Positions 31,831-44,294 of a stretch of 64,000 bases of DNA are shown here, in pieces. Position numbers and translations under genes: made by a program. Below the pieces are notes generated by a model. It made no database searches, had not been told where the DNA came from, and was given only the letters and a program-made list of their open reading frames with translations. Numbering within the stretch: the stretch's first letter is position 1; each line of letters starts with the position of its first letter. Source of the stretch: Spisula solida (lineage: Eukaryota > Mollusca > Bivalvia > Venerida > Mactridae); NCBI GenBank assembly GCA_947247005.1, contig OX365944.1:2492501-2556500 (forward strand). Reading direction: 5' to 3'.

Positions 31831-34200
31831 TTTTTCTCCGAAGTAATTTGAGAAAATGGGACTTTATAACACAATTAGCTTTCATGGCGTCAAAATGACG
31901 TCATTATAACGTGATTTTTGCCGTACGTTCTCATTAAAAAAAATCATTAATAATAACGTTAATAAAGCGTACGCTGTTGTGGTACGCTAAATATTATGCT
32001 TTTAAAATGGCATAGAGCCTATTGGTGTTCGTCTTCATTAGCTTTATATCGCCATGAACTCGTAAATCCCGAAACTAAGGTCGGAATTAAATCACGCGCT
32101 GGTCGCTCATGTAAGAAAGATGTTGCTAATGTAAGATAGAAGTTTCTTACATGAGCTGAAAACCTATCTTACACCAGTTAAAGTGGGAGAAAAATACATC
32201 TGTTAATGTACCCACCTATCGAAACAGTGAATGTTGATTTGGATGGAAGGTGTTCTTTCATAACATGTATGAAAATATAATTTAAAATTGTCTGATGGGA
32301 GAATCCGAGATCAATTTGGCGGTCTCTGCAGACAGGTTATATCGTAGCGGTATTAGTTCACAGGTGGTCTCAAAAGTTTGACTGTATGTAAAGCATAGAC
32401 ACAAATGACGAAAAGGTATGTCCAGATTGAGTAAAATTCCTGAATTTTGATCACTGACAAACACTAAAGTTTTCTTTAAATGTTCATGTAGTTTTATTTC
32501 CTCAGGTCAATGTCTTCTTGGTAGTATGTTCTGTTTCCAGTTCATCGGAGGTCATGTATTAACTACCTGAAAAATGCATAAATACACAAATTAACAATTT
32601 CTAGACATTCGAAGCAAAACTAAAACTGCTTGATCACGAAAATGAATATAGTTTTATTCGGATACCAGCTTTAGAGTCATTGCCCTAAAAATGATGTTTG
32701 CTTGTGTCGCTCTTAACTCTCAATATTTATATTGCTTAAGTGCGTGGCCATTTGGTTTTTACCCTGCCTAATTTGCCAATGACCCCTGATTTGAGAGACC
32801 GACAGTTTGTGTGACACAAGGAATCTGGATGTGCTTCCCTAGCTTTTTCCAAATAGTCCCATTGATCACTAGTATTAGCAGAGTAGTGGCCCTTGAAATG
32901 ATGAAACGGTCAACATGGTCAAATAGCATGTGGTGGCATTCGTGTTATATGGACGCACTTCTAGTTTAAGATTTTTTCTAGGGTTGACCTAACTCATGAT
33001 TGTAAACGCAAATGTATGTCGGTCCTATTATATTTATTAGAAAAATGTATTGACAAAGAAATATTACCATTTATCATAATCCTTTTTTCTATTGATAATG
33101 TCTAGATGTCAGATTATAAAGTTGATTCTCTTCTTCCGTTGTTGGAGATTGTACAAACTACATCTACCAGTATATTCTTTTGTGCATACAGTCCTGCAAA
33201 AAAGAGTGACAGTTTACAGATTTACCTGAGAGTGAAATGGCTATGAGCCCCGTATGACAACCGGTTACCCACAGAGCTATATCATGGTATTTAACTGGCT
33301 TGTACCCAATGATGCTAAGAATGGTTGAATTTTGGCAGTATCAAAGATCATACAAACAGTTGGAGTCATGCTTGCGGAATCAAGTGTCGTTTCATCCAGG
33401 TTTATCATATCGTCAACTGAAGAAATAATTTTACATTGAGCAATCGAGGATCAAACCAGACCTCCTGGGTGAGAGCTTAAAAAATGCAGACACTCGAACC
33501 ACATTGCTAAACAGTTAACCGAACAGCTACCGTCATTTGTAAATGACCTATAATCACTCACAATAAAAAAGCTACAAGATGTCTTTTTTCAATGAGATAG
33601 TGGGGCACCTGTTCGACATAAACTTCTGTCCGATGCCATAAACTAAAACAGACCATTCATTCTAAACGTTTGGTAAATTTGTCAATTATAGGCATTCTAT
33701 GCAGATCCAGAAGTAGATGTACCACACAGTGTTTAGTATTATACAACAACGTGTGAAGTGGGGTGGGTGGGGTATACTATAATGTAAACTTAAAAACAAG
33801 AGGTAAAAGGTTATGGATAGCTTCCATACGTGTGGGCATATACAATCAACATTATGGTCATTGGATAACTGATCAGAGGCATTTGGTAAGTAAACAAATG
33901 CACAAATTTAATGTTTTTTCTCACCAAAAAAAATTGTCCCGAGTGCTCTCCCTTGAAATGTCAAAATGGATTTTTTGCGTCAAAGACGAAATAAACAACT
34001 ATTGGACTAGTATCACATTTACATAGATATTAAAGCATACATTTACCTGGGTCATCTTGGCATCGAATCCGGCGAAGGTATTTGATTGGATTTCTTATGA
34101 TCGTCGCGTTGTTTTCCCCATTTTCAACATTCAAGCGTTGTCCGCTCGTTCTACTTTGTAACCCATAACTGACGGTTCGTCCCAAAACTATTCGACACTA
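31831..34200. other. e2 interior, no gene seen
   Basis: AT-rich DNA without protein-like ORFs on either strand. The end approaches the TACGATAA-rich right subterminal array of e2. Confidence 0.35.
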
Positions 34201-34616
34201 CGTTTTGTAGCCAAAATTCACTAAATTGCATTCTAATCGGGATCATTTGGCCGCCATTTTGGTTTGAGTTACGACAATAGCACCGACTAAGAGAGGGTCG
34301 AGGCTCTCGTAGAGTTACGAGAAATTTTAGCGCTATTTGCGATAATCTTAGTTACGATAATTTCTATGAAACGCATTTTACGAGAAAATTTCTCTTACGA
34401 TAATAGTTACGATAAGATTTGCTTAAGATATGTTTATGAAACGGGCCCCTGGTGTTTTATTCTTTACATTTCAAATGGTATCAGACGTTTTAATACCTCC
34501 ATGACAACCTCATCGCAGAATTGAATACATCCGTTCAAACAGTACTGCACACAGAATCTTCATATCACAGATATCCATTTTGGCATACAATGGTACCTTG
34601 AAAGGCGTTATTTTGA

Positions 34617-35301
34617 GGCAGTGGCTAGCCGTCCGGCGCCGGACGACTAGACAGCGAAATTAGTCGTCCGGCATTAAAAATAGAAGTAGTAATGGAACAT
34701 AGAAAGTTTCAATTACAGTATTATGAGGATGGGGATTGTATATGACTTCACTTCCTGCTGAAAAAATGAAATTGCTGTGTTAGGTAATTGACAGTTTGGA
34801 ATGTCACTGGTTATAATAGCGTGAAAACAATGTTACCGTTTATGAATCGTATCATGGTAGGTCCTATTCTAAACTCCCTGATTGTATATTGTATTTAAAA
34901 TTTACAAAAAAAATCAATTGTATTGTTTTGTATATATGTGCTATTAAAACTGCGAATGAAAAGTAATTAATTGCCATATATCTTTGTTTGTGTTACTTCG
35001 GCAAATTAACGTGCGTACTTTGTTTGTTTTCAATATGGCGGACATAATACGGAGATACACGGCCGGTCACAAAATGGATGCAGATAAATGCACTAACTTG
35101 TCTTGCTTAATTCGTAGTTTATTAAAAGGTAGAAACATATGTGATACTTATCACAAGAAAATAACTGAAATTATGGATGCCTAATGCATAGAAATAGAAT
35201 GACAGTTACCTAGCCAATGCATGTATCGTTTGCTAGTCGTCCGATGACGGACGACTAATTTCGCTGTCTAGTCGTCCGGTGCCGGACGGCTAGCCACTGC
35301 C
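34617..35301. mobile_element. 685-bp hAT-like MITE with 8-bp target duplication
   Basis: Both ends read GGCAGTGGCTAGCCGTCCGG inward, and similarity continues for about 58 bp. Each end contains a nested palindrome (GTCCGGCGCCGGAC). TATTTTGA at 34609-34616 and 35302-35309 is a perfect 8-bp target duplication, the hAT signature. Copy B has the uninterrupted site near 55840. The centre holds a 66-codon ORF with a GC-richer start (ATGGCGGACATAATACGG), probably not a transposase. Confidence 0.85.
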
Positions 35302-36612
35302 TATTTTGAAGTCCGTCGCTAAAGTTTGATGAATTTTGTGACTTATACTTACAATAAAATTATGCTTTTCATAACTTATAGACTTGTGGCATTTACCAGG
35401 ATATCGACATTACATAAACAACAGTCGAAGCAATACCTGTTTTACAATAAATATTTTCAGATTGATTGCGAAACGCTTTCCACAACTTTGGACTTAGAAA
35501 CTGTCAACTCCTAATCACAGGCGATGCTCGCCGCACCTGGGTATAAAAAAGAGAAGCCATATTGATACCAAGCAAGGAAATATTCTGACAGTCTCGATAT
35601 AACAAAAGTCGATGGTTACTACCGTAATTCTCTAAGCGTTTGTACCAGTTCATTAACACGGCTAACTCACTTAAAATGTAATTAAATACCACAGTAGCAT
35701 CAACGTTTGTACTGTCTCAACTTGGTTTGAAATTCAATAGGACTATAAACTATTAGCAGCACAGGCTGTATGTAGTCGTACGTTTATAATGGAGACCGAT
35801 TTCAGGAACAACGAGCAAGAGCCATTATAACTAGTTCTACACTTTTAGAACTAGAATAAATCAGGAACATAATCATCTAAACTCAATAAAACTGTTAAGA
35901 TATCATATGTTGGTGATTGTCTTTAATGCAGAAGAAGAACAACCAAGATCTACGTGAAAATCATTGATGCATGACGAAAATGACAAAATCACATATTTCT
36001 CGTGCACCCATCTCAAATAAGTGTAAATTTGTTTAAATCATTTCATACACGATTAACAATCGACCCCCAAACATAAAGCCATAAAAATATGTCGTATCAT
36101 ATGACGCAAATGACGCTTGAGGAGTGCGCAAGTGCGTTAGGAGTGCTTAAACCGGCATGCCAAAAAGACGGGTAAGATTTAATTCATTAATTGGCTGTTT
36201 TGGGGTTCTTAACACATGCACACGCTTATTATTATGGTAGTTGCATTGAATTTACGAAAATAACTCATGTTTCTATCGACTCGATTTAAAATTGAGACGT
36301 CACATGGCGTCATTTACATTTGGTCCTTAAATGCATCGAAACACGTTTATGGCAACATCTGGCTGATGATTGTATCACTTAAAGATCGTGAAATAATGTG
36401 GAATCGTTGAATTGAACAGAATATGTCCATTAATTTGTATGGAACAATTTGAGGTTGAGCATGGAAGTAACTGTCGATAGGCATTTGTCATCCGAATTAC
36501 TACTACAATTTAACAAAACTCACTATTTTCGATCCATCATGTCTTAAATTATAAGATACGAGCACATTCTCATCACATGGAATTTGGTTTTGATGCAATT
36601 TCCTATTTAGGT

Positions 36613-36835
36613 TGCACGATTGAATGGCCGCCTTGTAGCCGGATCTAAATCCGATGTAATACGTCTATAATGAGTTTGGGCGACGCATCCGAGCACGATG
36701 GCGCAACGAACCCTTTACTAGAATGGAATGCACTCCCGCAGCAATTGGTACACATCTTTATCAATGCAATGCCTCAGAGGATGTCAGGCTATCATCAGGA
36801 CAGACGGTTGTCATACATGCTATTGATGTGCGATT
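36613..36835 (+). pseudogene. Tc1-type transposase C-terminal relic
   Basis: WPP...PDLNPM, then a stop, then YVYNEFGRRIRARWRN, and in a shifted frame LLEWNALPQQLVHIFINAMP. These are, in order, the Tc1 motifs SPDLNPIEHxWDxLGRRVR and WxALPQQ..LI.SMPRR near the transposase C-terminus. A frameshift, stops and an internal deletion show it is dead. Confidence 0.75.
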
Positions 36836-38668
36836 TTGTTGTTTTAAGCAGTGTTATTATATTTCAGAATGGTGATTAACTCAACTTGATAGACAATAGT
36901 TTCCTGATTACAATGGTATATTCGATTCACTGATAGGTCTAATACTTTTTCAGTTAAACGAAAATTACAAAGTGTGTACTTAGAACATACGACTAGTGTA
37001 TATAGTATGCTCATCTTCTGTATTTATGTTTAATATACTACGATGGCATATGTATTATAAATCAAACAGTTTTGTTGACAGAAGGAATATTAGACTGGAA
37101 TAATGAATCGATATAATTTGATTATTAAAGTTTTTAAGTTTCTGTCTATTTCTACGTTTTTTACACCAGGCTTTATCGCCGTCATTAAACTACTGATGAG
37201 CTACACCATGCGCCTTTATAACTTTCGGTATATGGTATTTTCATAATACTATTTTAAATTCCGATTCCAATGCTAATGTTTGTTAAGCTTTAACATACAA
37301 AGACAGGTCTTACGATTTTAAAGAAAAAAGAAACGTTAATTGGAGGGTTTAAATGTCGATGACAACAATGGATATCATCACAGTACAGTGTTACGACTGA
37401 CTTTCGAAGATCGGAGGTTAAGTGCACAGTTGTCTTAGCGACCGAGTGATTCAAAGTATACTATAAACGCATATATGTATCAGTCATAAACTAACAGCAG
37501 GAACAGTTATATTGTAAGAATGCTACATATTATAGAAAGTACCATTTGACAGTTTGTGTTATTTTGAACGAGTAAGAACTGCAATGAAAGTTCGTCATGC
37601 TTCGAGATATATTGACGAAAAAACGCTTTTGAACATGAAACACTATCCCACAACATCTTTTGCTCTTCCTACTTAATATAGCGTGGTACCTGACTGATAG
37701 GTTACTATGTTACAATTAATAAACTCTGTGCATTTTCAGTTGCTAACCTGAAAGTTTTCTATTCCAACGTACTAGAAAATGGTGTTAGCTCTCATATGTT
37801 CTAATGTGTTCTACACGTGTTCTAATAAAATTGGAAATTAATCCGACTAGAGCTAGACGAGTGATCAAACTTCGTTCTGTTTTCATTTGACATTTATTGT
37901 AATGTTCATGACTCTACAACAGTTAATGTGGCCGTGTGGTAAAATAAAACTGAAAGATTGATAGCTTTGTGTCACAAGATTAACAGTTTATAATGTGACT
38001 CATCACCTTTATGAAAACAATCCAATTAAATAAGGAAACCAAAGCAGAAAATGTAATCATAATTAAACATATTTTTTTGTATTTAAAATCACATTTAAAG
38101 GGGGCTGACAACATTTCATTAGTTCACCCGTAGAGGCATGAAATAATGTTTTGTGGATTTGGAAGTTTTGACACCTAGCAAGATGAAGTATAAAATACGG
38201 TACCTGATATTCCTCTGCACTCATTTTATTTTACGCTCAAGTTAATGAAGCAATGCTGTTGTATTAGTACTGACATGAGTTACAAAAAGAACATTAGGGA
38301 AATGCTTTCTAATCGGAATTAATTTAACCCAGCGTAATGTGTCTAGTGCCGTTGTTAGACCCTAAAACTAAAAACACCGAAAGTGACGAATATAACACAC
38401 AGCTGGGTGACATGGTCTTAACAGTTACTAGATTTTGGATCAGATGAAAATGACATTCATGAAGCAAACATGAATATTATACTAGATACTCTTCGCAAGA
38501 CGTAGATCCATATACATTGTACGACACAAAAGACACACATAAAAAATAAGTGTGTTTTACATGCTGGGACTGTGTTAACAAATTTAGTTAAATGGCGTTA
38601 TTAATTTATATTGACATATTTATATGTACATTAATATAATTGAATATAATACTGATTAATGATCCATT
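36836..38668. other. Copy A duplication, non-coding
   Basis: Aligns with copy B 56840-57475 and 58395-59040. No conserved ORF between the copies here. Confidence 0.45.
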
Positions 38669-38670
38669 CC

Positions 38671-38880
38671 AGCTCACTAAATAATACTTACTTACTTATT
38701 TACCGATATCCCAGCTCACTAAATAATACTTACTTACTTATTTACCGATATCCCAGCTCACTAAATAATACTTACTTACTTATTTACCGATATCCCAGCT
38801 CACTAAATAATACTTACTTACTTATTTACCGATATCCCAGCTCACTAAATAATACTTACTTACTTATTTACCGATATCCC
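38671..38880 (+). repeat. 42-bp tandem repeat, five identical copies
   Basis: The unit CAGCTCACTAAATAATACTT, followed by ACTTACTTATTTACCGATATCC, is repeated five times with no visible difference. Copy B has a single related unit at about 59052. The 42-bp length keeps an 83-codon ORF open, which I regard as fortuitous. Confidence 0.9.
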
Positions 38881-39052
38881 TGTTGTTCGAGGTGGAACAT
38901 AGATCAATAATATTATTCCTCTACCTAATCATACTTTCGGATCACCTCCTCACTTAACTCCAAGTATATCACTTATTTTCCAACTATATTGTAACGATTC
39001 TTTTCCATGTGTTTCCTGACCGACAATTCATCGTTTACAATGGGTCCTGCTG

Positions 39053-40449
39053 AAACTGGAAACTTGTTTATTTGATTAAACGCCTATTTTTATACAATTT
39101 ACATATTCAATGGCGTTGTACAATCATACATAAAATATAAAACAAAGCACTGGTTAAAATATCACTAATACATTACTTATGAGTCATTACAATAAAAGGT
39201 AAAACAACCAGCAAGAAATCCTAAAACAACATCTTAAAACAACGTATAAAAGTCTCTAAAATAGTATGTTTTCAGCTTCTTCTTAAAAACCTCTAAATAC
39301 TCAGACAGCCTTATGTCTAAGGGGAGACAATTCCATAATTTTGGACCAACTGTTTTGAAACTACGGTCGTTAAATGTCTTTCTTTTGTTAAAAGGACCAA
39401 CGTAGCTAAAGTTAGCATAACATGATGTTCTCAAACCCGATCGCCTTGGAGTAGTTTTTGTTAGACGTTCTGTCAATAGAGTGGTGCATTACCAATAAAA
39501 CAATTGAACATCATAGCTACAAGTTTTAAGTTAACTCTGACTTTAGTAGGCAACCAGTGCAAATCATACAGTGCATCTTTAGAACTATCATATTTTCTGC
39601 GATTTATAACTAATTTGGCACACATGATTTGTATACGTTGTATTTTGCTAAAATCACTGTCGGTTATACCGTACAAAATAACATTGAATTATAATAGTGG
39701 GTAATAACAAGTGATGAAATTAAAATTTCAGTAGCCTCTTTAGTGAGATATTTCCGGGTACTTTTAATGCGTAAGAAGTTCAACATGGCTGTGCGGCATT
39801 TTTCTTAGTATGATCTTTGAAATTCAAAGTTTCGTCCAAGAAAGCACTCAAATATCTTAATAATTTGATTTCCTCACCAGCATCATTAATCACAGTGGTG
39901 GAACACTTCCTCCATGGAGATTTGCTGCCAAACATAATGAATTCAGTTTTGGAATTGTTCATTTTGAGTTTGTTTTCATTCATCCAAGAATTGATTGATA
40001 TGGCACAGTCTTTCAGTTCTGTGATTGAGTGTAACTCACCGTTCACTGAATCTGGCCGGAAATGTTTATTGGCAATACGGTCGTCCGCAAACCCATAAAC
40101 AGATATACTTGGTGGAATAATGTCAAATAGTATACCAGCATAAGTGAGGTAAAGCCACGGACCTAAACAACAACCTTGCGGAACGCTTCATTGCAAAAAA
40201 ATATGGCGATTATAGAGTTGAATTAACACTAACTCGACAACTGCGTGGCCTGAGATAGGAATCGATCAAATGTAAGGCCGTATCACATACACCGTACTGA
40301 TTTAAAAGTACTTCTAGTAGTATGTCGTTGTCCACAGCGTCGAAAGCTGCACTAAGGTCAATTGCAATTAATGCAGAAACCTCTATATTCTCCATTCCGT
40401 CAAGCAAGTCATTTACAAGTCTAAGCAATGCAGACTCACATGAGTGATG
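39053..40449 (-). pseudogene. 5'-truncated, frameshifted LINE (reverse transcriptase relic)
   Basis: Minus-strand pieces in order: AIDLSAAFDAVDNDILLEVL (RT domain 3-4), an SVPQGCCLGP-type segment, SVYGFADDRIANKHF (catalytic FADD near 40090), INSWMNENKLKMNNSKTEF, RYLSAFLDETLNFKDH, LHWLPTKVRVNLKLVAMM, and DRSFKTVGPKLWNCLPLDIR at the C-terminus. This is a CR1/Jockey-type ORF2 broken by several frameshifts. Copy B lacks it: ATGGGTCCTGCTG and GCTGCAGTGCCTG flank it in A where B reads ATGGGTTCTACGACAGTGCC. The insertion is therefore about 1.4 kb. Confidence 0.85.
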
Positions 40450-40878
40450 ACGCTGCAGTGCCTGCCGAGTGATTGAGTAATGGACTTACGCAGAGTACGG
40501 TAATTCAACCTCCATGTCCCCTTTCTGATTTCGTTCTCCATCAAACTAATTTTATTTGGTTGGTTATTTCTCGCCTGGTCCCACCATCTGATGAATGGAT
40601 TATGTCTATTATAGTTGTTTATAAAGAAATTGGTGTTTCGTAGGAAGTATTTTGTGGTTTTCAAGGCCTCAAATCCATATAATGATATTGTTCGTACATT
40701 GGAACGGAATACCCTTAATTTTGTTGAGAGCGTCATGTTGCTCCTTTGCCAAATGCGGACATGTCTTTCAAATTCCGTATTTCATACATCTCTATTCCCA
40801 CCAATACAGACTACCTGACTTACTTAACGTTTCTGTGTAGTCTCATCCTTGAAGTGGTGGATTCCTTCTTTGGAAGTA

Positions 40879-41765
40879 CGAGGGGTGTTCGATATGTATT
40901 GTCACTGTCCTTTGCATTTTTCTATGAGACTATTTAAAAGGATTCTACGATTACTGTCTTAAAGGTGTGTGTTTCTATTCTTTATCTGGGAAATTACATA
41001 GCCTTTCGTCAACAAGTAAGTAATTTATTGAACTTAGAAGAGGGTATACTCGAGTACACTGGCCTTATGTTCATTTTAAGCAAGATTTGTATCATCTTTG
41101 CCTTAGCTGTTTAGAAAAGTAAATGTCAGTATTCGTTACACTGCAACATACGGTCCCATAACGGAATCCTTATGTCTCCATCAAAATGAAATTTTTTGTT
41201 GTCGACGAGTTAGGCGGTCAAAAACAAGGGATATCACTCTTATTTATACCAAATGATGCTTGTTGGTTTACGCACCAATAACTTCATATCCCTTGTATTT
41301 TGATCAATGTTGATGGTCTACGGCTTACATCCATGTATAATATGCCACATTCCAACCAATAAAACTAATTGAAAATTTTCATTGAAAAATAGCATGTTTT
41401 TGGACTTATTTTGACACCTGTTTTCGCGACTTTGAAATGATCTTATTTTTTTCAAAAATGACAACCAAGTATAGCAAATCATATTTTATGGAAGGCATTT
41501 ACATAATTTACGGTATTTTAGTAGTGGAATAAGATTATTTCCCGAAAGGAATTTTTACTTGACAATTAGTGGCAAAAAGTCGCAGTGTCTATTACTAACC
41601 CTTTGAAAAGACAACAGAAACAACAGTCCCGCTGTTGAATTTTATTGATTTTTCACACACAATATTGCGGAAATCTTAATGGTTCCAGAAATGTAAAAAT
41701 ATTTAAAGATATCAACGGATTTCTTTTTTGTGACCCAAGTGACAATACATATCGAACACCCCTCG
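40879..41765. mobile_element. 887-bp mariner-like non-autonomous element
   Basis: TIRs CGAGGGGTGTTCGATATGTA at both ends (about 28 bp), bordered by TA on each side (40877-40878, 41766-41767). The interior has no transposase. Segments such as ACCAAATGATGCTTGTTGGT and CACCAATAACTTCATATC are shared with the element at 57478-58394, so they belong to one family. Absent from the corresponding position of copy B. Confidence 0.85.
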
Positions 41766-42149
41766 TAAGTAAGGTAATCTGTATTGATGGGATTTAGAGA
41801 TTATGAAAAGCCGAATTGGAAAGGCATCTTGTCTGTTGGTGTTTTCTTCCAGTACGTTTGTTTTATTTTTGCTGATACAAAGGCTTGTCTCCGTTGCTCT
41901 GCTTACAGCGTGTGCAAACTTTTTGGTGACTATTCATCTTCAAAACCCAGGTCGTCAAGTTGAGCGATCAGTGCCCATAGCGTTCATTTGTCCTCTGTAA
42001 GATGCCTAACTGTCGTGTCTTCGGCCACAACAATGAGGATGGAGGATAGTAAGCGTCCTTCAATTAAACTTATGACTGTGAGTTGGTCTTCGTGGACAAC
42101 CATGCATTATATTATGGAACATGAACATGTGTTTTCGATGGCGGAGATA

Positions 42150-43225
42150 CAAGGGTTGTTCAAATTGGAATGCAAGTGATGCTATATCTTTCTTGGATCA
42201 ATTATCTTTTTAAAATAGTGAGCTGTATATCAAAGATCATTTTATTAGCTTTAAATTGATACCTGACATTTTAAATTCCGTTTAGTGTAGCTGTAACAAT
42301 ACGTCAATTAACACTGTCTACTCATGTATACTAATGCTTAAATGATTGGGAAAATGTCATTTTTTATGACCAAATTCGGTCCCATTTAAGTATAGTTGTT
42401 TTCCTAATGCGGGAGCAAATACAATGTTTAAAAACAAGACTGCGTTCAATAAACGCTTATGCCCCCGTCGAAGTCTAGTCCATTAAAACATCTACACACA
42501 AAATATACTTACTTTGAATGGAAAGAAAACCAAAAATGCTGAAAAAATTGCGGACAAGAATGAAGTATATAGTTAAATTGGATATCTTCCAAGGGGCATA
42601 ACTGTGTTAATTATCAGCGAACCCAAACGTGCCGACGATATGCGTATCTCCACTTGGTAGTGAAGCTATCCATGAAGTTTTGTTAAAATCTGAGAAGTGG
42701 TTCTTGAGAAATAGCCCCGACAAGAATATAGTATATAGTTATTGTGCGATCTTCCAAGGGGCATAACTGTTTAAATAATCAACGAACCGGAATGTGCCGA
42801 CGATATGCGCATCTCCACTTGGTAGTGAAGCTATCCATGACGTTTTGTTAAAATCTGAGCAGTGGTTCTTGAGAAATAGCCCCGACAAGAATATATAGTG
42901 CAAATCTTCCAGGGGCATAACTGTGTAAATAATCAGCGAACCGGAACGCGCCGACGATATCCGCATCTCCACTTGGTAGTGAAGCTATCCATGAAGTTTT
43001 GTTAAAATCTGAGAAGTGGTTCTTGAGAAATAGCCCCGACAAGAATATAGTATATAGTTATTGTGCGATCTTCCAAGGGGCATAACTGTGTAAATAATCA
43101 GCGAACCGGAACGTCCGACGATATGCGCATCTCCACTTGGTAGTGAAGCTATCCATGAAGTTTTGTTAAAATCTGAGCAGTGGTTCTTGAGAAATAGCTC
43201 GGACAAGAATTGGACGGACGAACGA

Positions 43226-43256
<31 letters not shown>

Positions 43257-44294
43257 GGTGAATCACTATAGGCCTCCCAATCTATCGATACGGGGGCATA
43301 ATAACTTGTATGGTGAAATGGTGTCTTGTAATGTCTTATTCATCAACTATTTGAAAGTTTAATAAATGTAAAAATGTAATTTTAATTGGAAATGAACCCC
43401 ATGCACGCCATCCAAAAACCACTCCATACTAGAAAAGGGTTGAGAAAATCAAATATTTCTTTGCAATTAGGCAAATAGCTCAATGTGTTGGCACATCATA
43501 AGGATCTATTCATACAATTATCAAGCATATTACCAACCTTGGGACGATAAGTATAGTTTGGGTACCCCTATCTGCTTTGAGACGCCAGTACATATGCCCT
43601 TGCAAACTGTCCACCAGTTTCTAGATAAAAAATTCGACCGTTTGCAAATGCAATGACAACAAACGGGACACGGGTTCATTTTGTTACCCATGCGACATAC
43701 CCATAGAACAATACGGGCGAGCAAAGACAGAACAAAAGTATGCATTGTAAAACGCACTATATACGCCAGTAGAAATGTTCACCTTTTTCCATATAAACCA
43801 AGTTTCCACCATTAAATTTGATGTATGAAATGCACAATGGGTAAATGCCAAGCTTAACGAAGATAAATTCGTTTAGAAATTGAAGAAATACTTAGACAAT
43901 CGCTGACAAGCCAATTATTTGAATGATGTCATGCTATTGCAGAGCAATGGGCCTCCACCTGCAGCAGCCATTAACTCGACTTTCTGAGAAGCGTGAAGAT
44001 TCTTGAGCTTTGCGACCATCCTTATTTGTTAAGCATTGTCCCTTGTGATCTTTATTTGTTTTAAACAACTCTTAAATTGCATTGTCGGAAAAAATATCTG
44101 GTACGTAAATATCTCGGTTTGGCTCATGTCCAGTATATGCACAGTGTACCTAGGAATGATAACAAAATCGTAACTAAATGATAACTGAATGAAACTTGGC
44201 ATATATTTTGGAGATGAATACTGCAATGGGATCACAGTTTTGTTTCATTAGAATTTTTATAGGCTTAGTTGCATTCCAATTTGAACAACCCTCG
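42150..44294 (+). mobile_element. 2.1-kb mariner element with decayed transposase and a nested repeat
   Basis: TIRs of 26 bp (left CAAGGGTTGTTCAAATTGGA, right reverse complement CGAGGGTTGTTCAAATTGGA) and a TA duplication. Copy B shows the empty site (GGAGATACATTTGAAAG near 59965). Without the 0.85-kb repeat nested at 42457 the element would be about 1.3 kb, the usual mariner size. On the plus strand about 43945-44110 encodes a degraded mariner transposase end, with ELCDHPYLLSIVPCDLYLF as the counterpart of the HPPYSPDLAPCDxxLF catalytic motif. Confidence 0.8.
42457..43303. repeat. Mollusc repeat with four ~160-bp tandem units and a (GGAC/GAAC)n tail
   Basis: Bounded by TTATGCCCCCGTCG and CGATACGGGGGCATAA. 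Units beginning CTTCCAAGGGGCATAACTGT start near 42587, 42752, 42907 and 43071. The tail GGACGGACGAACGAACGGAC lies at 43213-43255. Same plan as 28782-29450 and 31500-31655. Confidence 0.8.

Larger units (their letters stand above)
14761..34448. mobile_element. e2: TIR element (about 9.9 kb without the nested retrotransposon), Harbinger-like, tentative
   Basis: The left end GGGCCCGTTTCATAAACATA is matched exactly by the reverse complement of the right end at 34427-34448. Flanking trinucleotides are CAG (14758-14760) and CTG (34449-34451), fitting a CWG-type 3-bp target. Both ends carry subterminal arrays built on TACGATAA (14783-14915 and about 34315-34425) and share a GGCCGCCA motif near 14966 and 34250. 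The LTR retrotransposon is inserted 234 bp inside the left end. The remaining interior (24813-34200) holds MITEs, tandem repeats and two weak candidate exons but no transposase that I can recognise. Confidence 0.7.

Noticed and set aside
34984..35184. Transposase gene in the hAT-like MITE
   Set aside because: 66 codons, far too short, with no hAT dimerisation or catalytic motif visible.
38659..38910. ORF with SSLNNTYLLIYRYP repeats
   Set aside because: Product of the 42-bp tandem array. Copy B has only one related unit.
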